A stretch of DNA of 23,147 nt from Ruminococcaceae bacterium UBA6392 (GTDB lineage Bacteria; Bacillota; Clostridia; Oscillospirales; Acutalibacteraceae): contig DJQG01000102.1 of assembly GCA_002438685.1 (NCBI GenBank), forward strand, positions 1-23,147. Reading direction: 5' to 3'. The position numbers and the translations under genes were made by a program. The notes below the pieces were generated by a model. It worked only from the letters and a program-made list of their open reading frames with translations. It searched no databases and had not been told where the DNA came from. Shown piece after piece: positions 1 to 10,300 of the stretch. Every line of letters begins with the position of its first letter. Within the stretch, counting starts at the first letter, position 1.

Positions 1-20
1 CCTGATTTTTCAAATGCCAT
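1..20 (-). CDS. 5' end of next gene, cut by the window edge
   Basis: An ATG at 20-18 opens a minus-strand frame reading M-A-F-E-K-S to the window edge. It begins 11 bases after the stop of the BppU-type fibre gene, and a GCAGG sequence lies just upstream, slightly closer to the ATG than usual. The tight spacing matches the rest of the operon, so a real gene start is likely. Six codons are too few to suggest a function. By position it could be another fibre, a chaperone or the start of the lysis genes, but that is only a guess. Confidence 0.4.
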
Positions 21-31
21 TAACCTGCGTC

Positions 32-1327
32 TCATCCGCCCTCACCGACCTTCTGCGCGATAACCACGCCGTCTTTGATCGACATTTCCCATGTCTCGCC
101 GTTCTTGAAATCCGGCGCCGAGCCGATATATCCCGTGCCCGCGGGCAGAGTGACCGTGATATCGCCGCTCGCCGCGAAGCTCAGGCGCATCCAGCACTCA
201 AACTTCGCATCCTCGGGATACTGAACCGTCAGCGTCTGAAGTCCCGTCATGCGGTATTCCGCATTGTCGGCAAGCGTCGCGGACACCTGCGCGGTGCTGT
301 AGGTATACTGAGTGGGCGCATAGTTAATGTCGGACGCGTTGTATTGCAGCTTACCGTCAGCGGCGGAGAGCAGGTCGAGGACGGTCTTGTTGTCGTGCTC
401 GTGTGCCTGCTCCAACGCCGGACGCCAGCCGTCCATAACGGTCTGCAAATCAAATGTAACTGTGCCTGTCGCAGTTGGAACATCACACTGGATGTATTTT
501 GCAAACATACCGGCAAACGCATAATACATTGCAACATCAAGTCCGCTTTTAACTGTGTCAGACTCAAGCTCGATGTCCGGAAAATCGCCCTGAACATCTT
601 CCGACAGCGTGTAGCTGATGTCCTCTGCCGTTGATGCGCCATGAGATGGTTTTCCGGTATCCGTGTTTCCGATAAACCAGTTACCGTTATCACCAATATG
701 TGGTGTAACACCATCAGCACCCGCCGCACCGGGACTTCCGTCTGCCCCATCCTTGCCGGGATCTCCTTTATCACCCTTTGCTCCCGATTCGCCCTTCGGT
801 CCTTTTATATTAACCGCCGCGGGATTGTCCTTGCCGTCCGCATTCGTCCATGAAAGCACTCCTGCGTCGCTGACGCTGGGCGTAAATGTCGTTCCGTCTT
901 TCAGTGCGGTTGCCTTTTTTATAGCTTCTTCCAACGCTGTGTATTCATTTGTTGATTCAATCTCAGAGTCAGAGTATATGATATCTGCAACTATAATCTC
1001 GAAGCGCGGTGTTACGAGAACCTGCCCCGATTTGCTCGTTAAAGTAATTTCACACGTCACCGTCCCCGTCGCAGCTATCGTCTGCGTTGTGATAATATAT
1101 TCCAGCCTATCCTCGCACACAGTACAGCTGTTGAACATTACCTTACCGTCCGGCTTTTCCGCTCGCAAAATTGCCGATGCGATATCGCTCATGTTGAATG
1201 AACCTGCGGTCGACGATAGGTATATATTTATTTTTCGACTGTCAGAGTCAGCCTTTTTCACGATTGCCTGACCCTGCAAGCCGGCTTTCATAAGATTCAG
1301 CTTTATTCTGTGCTCTACACGTTCCAT
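32..1327 (-). CDS. Tail fibre/receptor-binding protein with BppU-type N-terminal domain and collagen-like stalk
   Basis: A 431-residue protein. Residues about 1-122 look like the BppU N-terminal domain (DUF2479 type) that anchors receptor-binding proteins in Gram-positive phages. Residues about 176-205 form ten Gly-X-Y triplets, a collagen-like trimeric stalk, followed by a short GDNGNWFIGNTDTGKPSHG module common in Firmicutes phage fibres. The rest is a beta-rich distal region that probably contacts the host surface. The frame is open to a GTG at 1336, but that GTG lies inside the ribosome binding site AGAGGTGA, so I place the start at the ATG at 1327. The gene sits behind its own terminator and a copy of the GGCGGGGAGAAA promoter element, so it may be transcribed apart from the giant gene. 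The collagen-like stalk suggests a trimer. Receptor specificity cannot be read from the sequence. Confidence 0.85.
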   Translation of the reverse strand: MERVEHRIKLNLMKAGLQGQAIVKKADSDSRKINIYLSSTAGSFNMSDIASAILRAEKPDGKVMFNSCTVCEDRLEYIITTQTIAATGTVTCEITLTSKSGQVLVTPRFEIIVADIIYSDSEIESTNEYTALEEAIKKATALKDGTTFTPSVSDAGVLSWTNADGKDNPAAVNIKGPKGESGAKGDKGDPGKDGADGSPGAAGADGVTPHIGDNGNWFIGNTDTGKPSHGASTAEDISYTLSEDVQGDFPDIELESDTVKSGLDVAMYYAFAGMFAKYIQCDVPTATGTVTFDLQTVMDGWRPALEQAHEHDNKTVLDLLSAADGKLQYNASDINYAPTQYTYSTAQVSATLADNAEYRMTGLQTLTVQYPEDAKFECWMRLSFAASGDITVTLPAGTGYIGSAPDFKNGETWEMSIKDGVVIAQKVGEGG

Positions 1328-1346
1328 TCGGTTCACCTCTGATTTA

Positions 1347-1381
1347 AGTATAGCAAAAGGCGGAGAGTATTTCTCCCCGCC
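1347..1381 (-). promoter_or_regulatory. Candidate late promoter P3 for the BppU-type fibre gene
   Basis: GGCGGGGAGAAA at 1381-1370, then exactly 17 bases, then TATACT at 1352-1347. Transcription would start near 1340, giving a leader of about 13 bases that consists almost entirely of the ribosome binding site before the ATG at 1327. The same 12-mer and spacing occur before the small terminase and scaffold genes. Here the 12-mer is also the 5' arm of a terminator hairpin. There is no TTGACA-like -35. Confidence 0.6.
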
Positions 1382-1382
1382 T
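1355..1382 (-). terminator. Probable intrinsic terminator after the giant gene
   Basis: On the minus strand AGGCGGGGAG (1382-1373) pairs with CTCTCCGCCT (1367-1358): ten base pairs including one G-U, with a five-base loop AAATA, followed by TTT. It begins six bases after the stop codon of the 3006-residue gene. The U-tract is short, so read-through is possible. It overlaps candidate promoter P3. Confidence 0.65.
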
Positions 1383-1387
1383 CGCTG

Positions 1388-4300
1388 TCACTTTGTCATT
1401 TCTTTAATCCAACGCTGAAATGTCTTATCATCATACCCTATGTTCAGCTCATAGAGCATCTGGCGCGTCCGGCGCATGCCCTCCGTATCATTGTTTTTGT
1501 ACATTTTCTGATACTCGGATTTGAGGTCTTTTGTCAATGCCTGGCGGATTGTCTTATCCTCTTTGCCGTTTACTCGCAGGTATTCGACTATCTCTTTTGC
1601 GGATGAAACATCAGAATTTTCAAGCGCCTTTTGGAGATCCTTATACTCATAAAGTTTTTTCTCTTCGGCCGCTTTATCCTGTTCTGCTTCGGGATCAAGC
1701 CCTGCAGCAATCTCATCTATTATCCTGTCCACTTCATCTTCATCATACCCGCTTTCGAGCAAAGCTTCGAGCTTGCCGCTGAGTGCGCTGTCGTCTCCGT
1801 TACTTTTTGCCTGCGCCGCAGCCGTCTGCATTGTCATATAGTTATTGATTGCTTTTATGACCGCATTTGACGGATATCCTTCAGAAACCAGCTCTTCATA
1901 TATTTTTTTATATTCTGAGATGTTTCCTCTTTCGCGCGCCTGTGCAGCCTGCGCGATTCGAGGTTCAGACTTCACCAGATTATTCTTAACACCGTTCTCG
2001 AGCTGCTGCGCGGTATAACCCTTTTTGATAAGCTTATCGTATTGCTTCTGATATTTTCCCTCGGCAATCGAATTGTATAACTTTCTGTATTCCGTGGAGC
2101 TTGCTTCCCTGCCGAGGTTGTCAGGAGAGAAGAAATTATACAAGCTTTCAAAAGTGCGCATCGTGTTCGCTATCGGCAGACCGCTGACCTTTGAAATTCC
2201 CTTTGCGCTGCTCATCATCAGCTTCCAGATATCCGGATTTTTCTTCTCGCCGCTGAATACTTTCTGCCACGATTCGCAGGACTGAATTAGTTCTTCGATA
2301 CCCTCGATATCCATGCGGCTCGCAGAATATCCGGACAAGATTGAGAGAATATCTCCGACATACGGCACGGCTGAAAACGGATTGATTCCGTCAAGTGTGT
2401 TGCCTCCGAATGCTTCAAGATAAAGTTCAAGCCATTTCTTCTCATCATCATCGTTGCGAAACGCATCTGCTATCGACGCTATTCCGGCAGTCAAGACGCT
2501 TGTCGCGATATGTACCGCAGCAATACGCGCTATATTCTTTGCCTTTGCCTTTTTACTGCCGGGATCAGCATTGTTATAATCAACCAATGCATTGCGGAGC
2601 ATGTTGTACGACTTCGTCGGCTCGGCTTTAAAGGCACTAAGCATCTTCGAGAAAGAACTCGTACTGCGCATAAACTGGCTTCGATGCAGAAGCGAATCAA
2701 CGACCTGGGTTTTATCAACCACCTCGCTGAGCCTGTCTGAGACTGCCTGCGTGAATTCTGCAGTTCCCTCTTTGAGGTCAGTTTTGTCTTTGACTTCCGC
2801 CTTGCACGCATTCCACAGCGTTCCCCATGTCAGTTCATCGCCGACTCCGGCCAACCGCATAGACTTTTCGCGGATCTTATCGACGACCGTCTGCTGTCCG
2901 GTTATAAGCTGCTTCATCGTTATGCCCATACTCGTCTCATAGAATCCCCAGCTTTTCCATTTTGCAATCGGGCAATTGTCTATCGCCTCTTTACTTGCCG
3001 GCTTTGACAAAAGCCCTTTGAGCAAATATTTCGGGTTCATTACTGCCGCTGCTCTGAGATATGCCGTAGGCTGCTGAATGGCGACCCTGATGTTTGCTCC
3101 GACGGCAGCTACTTTAAAGTTGCGTATCAGTGCTTCCTCGCCCGCTCCCCCTGCATATTTATTGTCTGCACTGCCGTTAATATCAAGAATCAACTTTTCG
3201 AAATATGCTTTCGCATCATTGCCGAAAGCTCTTTCTATAGACTGCTTCGTGCCGGATATGGCTATATATCCGTCGTCCTTTTCCTCGAAGCTCAGGGCAT
3301 TATACCATTTCATCGCGTCGGTTACCGGCACCGCATATGCCGAATATGCGCTCATTTCGGTGATGTGCTTTGTAAAGGTATCGAAAGCGCCTTTTATAAA
3401 CAGTCCGTTACTTGCATTTCGCTGGACGCTCTTTGTCGCGCCGATGTTGACGAGCTTATAGAAATTGCTCTGAGTCTGAACCGCCCCGTCCTCCGCGTTC
3501 ATCGTCCGCACGGAGTTTTTGTTGACCTGTATCGGCCAGTAATGCTCTTCGGTAAACTTTCTGTAGCCGTACAGTGTCATTGACGCTTTGTTGCCCCAAT
3601 CAGCAACATTTCCGCTCAAAAAGCCCTGCATTTTCTCTGCAACCTGCTTTTGCTTCGGAGTCAGAGAGTCGATTATCTTTCCAAGGTCTTCCACTGTCAC
3701 CTGCACAGCCTTAGCGTATGTTTCTTCGCCCTTACCGAACTGCTCCTTGATTCGCATTTTCGCCTCTTGCCTTGAAGTGTCCAGAGGACGGATTCCGCCG
3801 AGAAGAAGATGATCCCGTGCCTGCTCTCGTTTTGAGAGATTATACAGTTCCATAATCTGTGATACCGTCAATGTCAGTTCTCCGCCTTCGACCTTAAAGG
3901 TCTGCTTCGAGTGTTCCCAGTCCTGTATTTCCTTCTGGCTGACAATAGACTGCATAAATTCATTCGCATTGTCTATCATTTCCACTCGCTCATCGAAGCC
4001 GGAACGAATGGATTTGAAAACGGTCTCTGCTGCCGGTCCGAGCTGATGGAAGAAGCTAAACGAGTCAAGCATATTCACATTCAGCTGCTTATACCCAACC
4101 TTTACCTTGTCCTTGAAGCTCTTGCGGCTGTCCATCTCATGCACGCTCGCATCGGCGATTGCCTGAACTGTCCCATAGCGGCTGTTTGCAAGCAATTCGT
4201 TTGCTCTCGTTATTCCGCCCTTTATCTGCTGCATAACAGTTTCAAGCTCGGCGAGTCCCTGCGCGTCCATATCCTTTATGGAACTGCCCTTATACACTTC

Positions 4301-7300
4301 AAGCAGCGTTGTCATCATCGGCATAAGATCCGGGTCGAGGTCTGCCAGGAACTGCTGATACTGCGGGTCATTTCCCTGCTGCATTTTACGCAATTCTCCC
4401 TGCAGCTCCGACATTGATTTGCGCCACTCAAACGCATCCTTTGACTGACTGTTCCCGTAGACATCAAGAGATACCAGGAACTCTCCGAGAGCCGAACGCA
4501 GAGCTTCCGGCACATGCTGAGTCTTGTTCGGATTCTGCAGGAACCTGTTAAGAGTCTTCGCAGTTCTCTCAATGCTCCGTTTACTCTTTGCCATAGCATC
4601 TTTACGCAGCCATTCGCGGCGATCCTCGAATGTGCGCTGTTCATAGAGCGCCTTTTGCTTTATGAGTTCCTCCGAAAGCTTATTACGCTTAGCGGCTTCC
4701 TGCTCTTTGATTTTTTCAATGCGTTTGTCGTATCTGTCGCGGTATTCTTTCTCAATCTTCTGCCGTAGCGTCTTGAGCTCCGGAATGTCGTAATACTCCT
4801 CATACAAGCGCATTGCAAGGTCATAGCTCGCCGTGTCTATATCCATGTCGAAAGAACCGTCGTAGAACGGATTTTCATAGAACGGTTTTATGGTTTCGAG
4901 TGCATTTACGAGCGTCTGCACCTGCTCAAGCTCGTGCGTGTCCGGTTCAAAGAACTCAGGCCAAAGTTCGGACATCTCGCCCCAAAGAGAATCAAGCGTA
5001 CTGCCTTCCTCTGAAAGCCTTATCTTTCCGAAGTTCTTTCTTCTGAAGTTCTCATAGCTTCCGTAGTAATAGGCTATCTCTTTTTTCTGCTGTTCGCTGA
5101 GTTTTATTTTCGTGCCCTTCGCATATTCACGCAGCGCACTGTACTGTTCGGACATATCGGTGTTCAGCACTGCGCTCTCCTCAAGCACCGCCTTCGCAAC
5201 TTCCGCAGTTCTCGCAATAACTTCATCATAAGTTATGCCGTCGTCCATATTGGCAAGTGCTTCAAAGATATTTTTGAGGTTTTGCGTCAGTGTTTCGGCA
5301 TTATACTTGCTGCTGTATTCCTTGAGCACTTTTTTCGAAAGCCTGCGTATTGCCCGCTCATCAAGCTCTTTTCTGTTGATTCCGAGACGCCACTCGAGTT
5401 CTCGCTTGTATTCGCGCAGAGCTTTGTTCTCCTGTATGAGCTTCTTGTTTTGCTCATCTATGGAGGAAGTGTTTTTGAGAGAATAACGGAACTGTGCTAT
5501 CGAAGATACATATGGAGCCGTACCATCTGCAAAATATTTTTTTATGTCATTGATTACTTTGCTCGCCCTGGTTCCTTTCGGGTACTCCACACTATGCAGA
5601 GTGTTTCCGTTATTATCGTCAATATCAAGTATTACTTCGCCTCGCGCTCGGGATATGTAATCATCAAGAGCCTCAAACTGGCTTGCAGTCGGCAAAACAG
5701 AAAGATTTATTCCGTTGCTTTCGGGCATGATTCGTATATTTCCTTGATTCATATATTCAATCATTGCCTCAGTTCCGGAGATGTCGCTATCAAGCATTAT
5801 TTCGCTTATATCTCTGTGATCTAATGTTCTATATCCTCCCGGAGCACCCTGATTCTTTCCCGAAAAATCGAGCTTCTTTCCGCTTTTGGTTAAATAACCG
5901 GTTTCTTTCCACGAGAAGGTTCTGCCAAAGTATTCAAGCGCTGCTTTATCGAGATTCTTTGAAGCATCCTCATCTTCAGTATTCTTAAGCGAAAACTTAG
6001 TATCATCTTTAACTTTTTCGGATATACTTTTACTGGTAGCATTTTGTTGAGCTTTTTCAAAAGCAATCTGCATAGCGGTTTTTTCAGATTTTTTATCACT
6101 AAAACTGATTTTACCGTTGACATCTTTCTCAACATATGTTACCATACCGATAGAACCATACTTGGTTACCCCCGCCGGCAATTGGAGCCTCAGGGCTTGA
6201 AGCCAAGTATCGGTTCTTTTTTTATTGGGATCGATATAGAGTATATCGCTCTGTCTTATGAAATTCTGTAAAGAATCCTTAGAATACGCACTCGCGACCT
6301 TCACAAAGTTTTCAACTCTTCCGTTAGGTTTGAGTTCCAAAGCCGCCACAATAGGATGCCCGTTTTCGTCATACAGTTCGCCCAAAACAACAACACGGTT
6401 AGTTGACGTCATGGACTGCGTTATCAAAACTGGATTTTCAAGCACATTGGGAACCTGTTTTATTATGCTGTCAGTCATAGTCGGATGCTTTTTCTTTATC
6501 GCTTTTATTTTCGACTTATCCCAATATATTTCAGCCGGATTTATTCCGATACTTTGTAATGGTTCTGACGTTGTGCCAAGGAAGAAGTATCCTCCAATTT
6601 CTTTCTTGTTCCATTCGTCATAACGGCGTGCGAACTCCGGATTTATGCTGTATTTCACATCATCCGATTTCGAGGTTTTTTCGCTCTTATTTTCCTTTGC
6701 GCCCTCAAGAGCTGATTTAAACATGCCACTGATTTTTTCCAGCGCTTCCGTATCACCTTCAAGTGCTCTGACCTCCGGGCTTTTCAGTCCGATAGCAGTC
6801 AAGGCTTTTTCTATGCTTTCAAGGAAGCCCCTTATCCAGCTCTGGATTTTCACGGCAAGAGGTCTGTTCTCATTAACAAGCTCTCTGATAGTTTTTTCGT
6901 CGAATACATCGAACATGCTCTCGGCAACGATTTCCGCCTCTATGTCCGCTTTTCCGAAACCTTCGTAAAGCTTCTGCAGCTCTTTCACTCTGCCCTCATA
7001 GTCATAGTTTTCGCTTTCTTTGAGCTTGCCTATGACATATTCGCGCAGCTCGCCTGCGGCCGTCGAGTTCCAGTCCTCGATATAATGATACAGTTCATGT
7101 CCGGCAGTTCTGAGATATGCATTTTCCTCCGCGTCAAGCGCGATTTTTATTCTGCCGGTCTTGGGATCGTATTCACCGTTTGCCATTCCGTCTGCAAGCG
7201 TGTCGCACACTTCAACGACGAAGCCGTATTTTTTTGCAAGAGCCTCAAGGACATATACCGAACCCGCCTGCTCCGCGTTGAGTTTTTTTGTATAGTTTCT

Positions 7301-10300
7301 CAGCAGACCGCCGTTCTTTTCTGCCCTCTTTTCCTCTTTCGCGCTGTAATGCTTCGGCGCATTATTTTTTTCATTAACTCCGGCATAATACGCCTGCCTG
7401 AGCTGACTTTCTTCAAGCCCTGCATATTTATTTGCATTCGACTGCAAAACGCTGTCAAAGTCCTGCCCGAGCTGACCGGCGCGGCGGAAGTCAAGAAACG
7501 CATTCATATATTCGCTTGCCGAATCGCCCTGTTTATATCCTGAAATAAAAGCCCGTGCCGTGTCGGTGCTGTCAAAGCCCTGTGCGACATTGTACAAAGC
7601 TTCGGTCTCGCGGCTGTCAAACCGCACATCGCTCAGTGCAACGCTGCCGCCATCCTGCGTTTTGACATACATCTGCGCCCGATTTCCGTCCTTTTCGATA
7701 CGGTCTATGCCGTTGATTGTTACGCTCTGTCCGTCAACATTTGCGGAAACAGGGTTGACATAACTTTTTTTCTGTGATACATTGTTATCGGAAGGGGCGA
7801 GCGCATGAGGCGTCTTGGGCGTAAGCTGTGGGTCTTCGGACATGTTCAGCACTTGCGAGACCCCTTCTGCTTTTGTTTTATATGCACTAATGACATGCAA
7901 AGTTTTTGCTTTTGAGTCTGGCACTGCTTCGACAACATAATAGTTTCCATTCACGCGTTTACTATAATACACTACCGACCTTGACAAATTATTATCGGCA
8001 TCTCTGTAACGACCATTTAGAGCTTTATTTCCCTCTTCCATTTTTTGAATGTCCATACTATCATAGTTTTCAAGAACATATTCAATTCTTGCCAAGTCAT
8101 TAACATCAGACATTGAATGATCCGCTTCTCCGTTCTCGCCGTGCCGTCTTTCAATATGAATAACGGTATCTCCGTCCATATCGCGCTTATACTCACTGGT
8201 ATTTATACCGGTGAGTTTTTTTATATCTTGTGCCTCGCGTTCATTTACAGAACTGAGTTCAACTTTAATTTTACCCGCAATGTTTTTGTCTTTGAGCCTG
8301 CGTATTCGCTCTACAAAGTCAACAATCTTCGGATTTACCGCCTTTTTATATTCCTGCTTTATTGTCTCTATGTCCTTCTTTAACGACAGCTGAGAGTCTT
8401 CCGCGGCATCTGATGTGCCGTTTTTTATTTCAGCAGCCACGTTCTGAGCGTTCTCAGAGCCACGTAAGAGCCGTTTTTCTGCGCGGGTAAGTTTATCACC
8501 CTCAGCCTGTTTCTGCACCACAGCGGACAATCTGACAGCGTCCTGCGTGTTCTCGCCGAGGCTTTCAAGCCGCTGCGCAATCTGCGTCTGCTCTCCGCCT
8601 GCAAAACCTGCAACTGTCTTTCCGGTGATATTCGTGCCCTGTTTTCTGTGGTTGAGGTATCCAAGCCCGGAACCCACTACACCAAAGCCGGCGCCCATAA
8701 GTGCTCCGCCCGCTCCCGCTTCGACGACTTGCAGTGCGAGATCTCCGGCAACCTTTTTCTTTGCTTCCGCCTCGCTTAATCCCTGTTTCTCATATGCGGC
8801 TATCATGAGCTTATAATTGGAAATATCGCCGTTTGCTATGGTATCATAGGCTATGTTTGCTATTTCCGTTGCAGCTTCTTCCGAAAAGTTTACTCCGGTT
8901 GATTTGAGTATGTTCATCGCGACATCGCGCATACTTCTCGGGTCAACCTCTTTGAGCTTGTTGAAATTACCTATTGAAACTTTTTCGAAGAGACCTTCAA
9001 ATATACCCGAAACAGCTCCGCCGATAACCGCTTGGTCGTCGTTGCCGCCGCGAGCTTTTATATCACGCATTGTTGAGTTCGCAGCAGAAAGACCGAGTAT
9101 TCCGCCGCCGACAGCTTCGGCAACTTTTCCCGCTACTTTTATTCCCGCCCCGGTATTCGCAAGCGCTCCGCCGACAAGATTGCCCGCGGCTGCAGATGCA
9201 GCCGAATCGAGCGCGGACATTCCTGTTCCATATAAGAAGTCGAAGACATCCCGGTCGCCAAGCTTCCAGTCATGCTCATCCATAACCGCACCGCGTGCCG
9301 TATCGCTCAGCTGACTTGCTATTCCGGCATCTCTGTTATAGTCTACCGGCGCATAACTGCCTGTAAGCTTTTTTCCAACCCACTGGGTAGCCGCATTTAA
9401 ATAGCCATTGTTTTCCGCATCTATCGGCAAACTCATCGCCACATTCACCGGCACACTCAGTGCGCTGGCAAGCACCTGATGCTCCTTACTGAAATCGCGA
9501 ACTGCGTTCTGCACGTCTTCATTCTTACGGCTGTTATACTCATACGCAAAATAATTTTCAAGCTCATCGGGATTTATTCCCTTTGCACGGATCTTGTCCT
9601 CTATTTCCTTGAGTCTCTGATTATATTCATAGACATTCTTGTCGTTTCCGCTCGTGCCGACTGACTCCTCAAGCTTTATTCTGTCCTTGAGTTCGGGAAT
9701 AGATTGTATTTCTTTGAGCGTCGCTTCATCGAACTGACTGAGTTTTTCGGCAATATCTCTGTTGTATATCTCAGACTCCAATGCAGCGGACTCACTCTTC
9801 AGATTATTGAGCTTGTTTTTTGCCGCCTCGGCTTCTTCAGTGTACTTTTCATAATCCGCTGTATTCCCTTGCATCGTGCTAAGGAACGCCCAAACCCGAT
9901 TTTTGAATGATTCACTGCGGTTCTTCTTTTTCTCGTTCTTGATATCGTCAAGACGCCCTTTCATATCATCCTCGGTCATGGTGTCCATAACGCCGGAATT
10001 ACGCGTATCGGAGTAATAGTCGGACTCCTTCTGCAAATTCTGCGAAGTCTGCTGCAGAGCATTCTTGTATTCCTCGTACCGTGTCATGAAAGTGTTGTAG
10101 CGTTCTTCCCCCAGCTGCTCACGCTGCGAGTCAAGATAGGATTTGATTCTGTCCGCCTTTTCAAGATCATTGTTTACCGCGCTCTTTGTATTTTCGCTGT
10201 CGCGTTTCCAATTCGCGTATGAACTGTTTTGCAGCCTGCTGTTTGCGCTTCTGGTGGTACGACCGGTTGATTCAAACCAGTCATGCATTTCCTTATCGCT

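Noticed and set aside
663..1271. A 202-codon plus-strand frame opposite the BppU-type fibre gene
   Set aside because: Its Pro/Ser-rich start is the complement of the collagen-like Gly triplets. No ribosome binding site or family pattern supports it.
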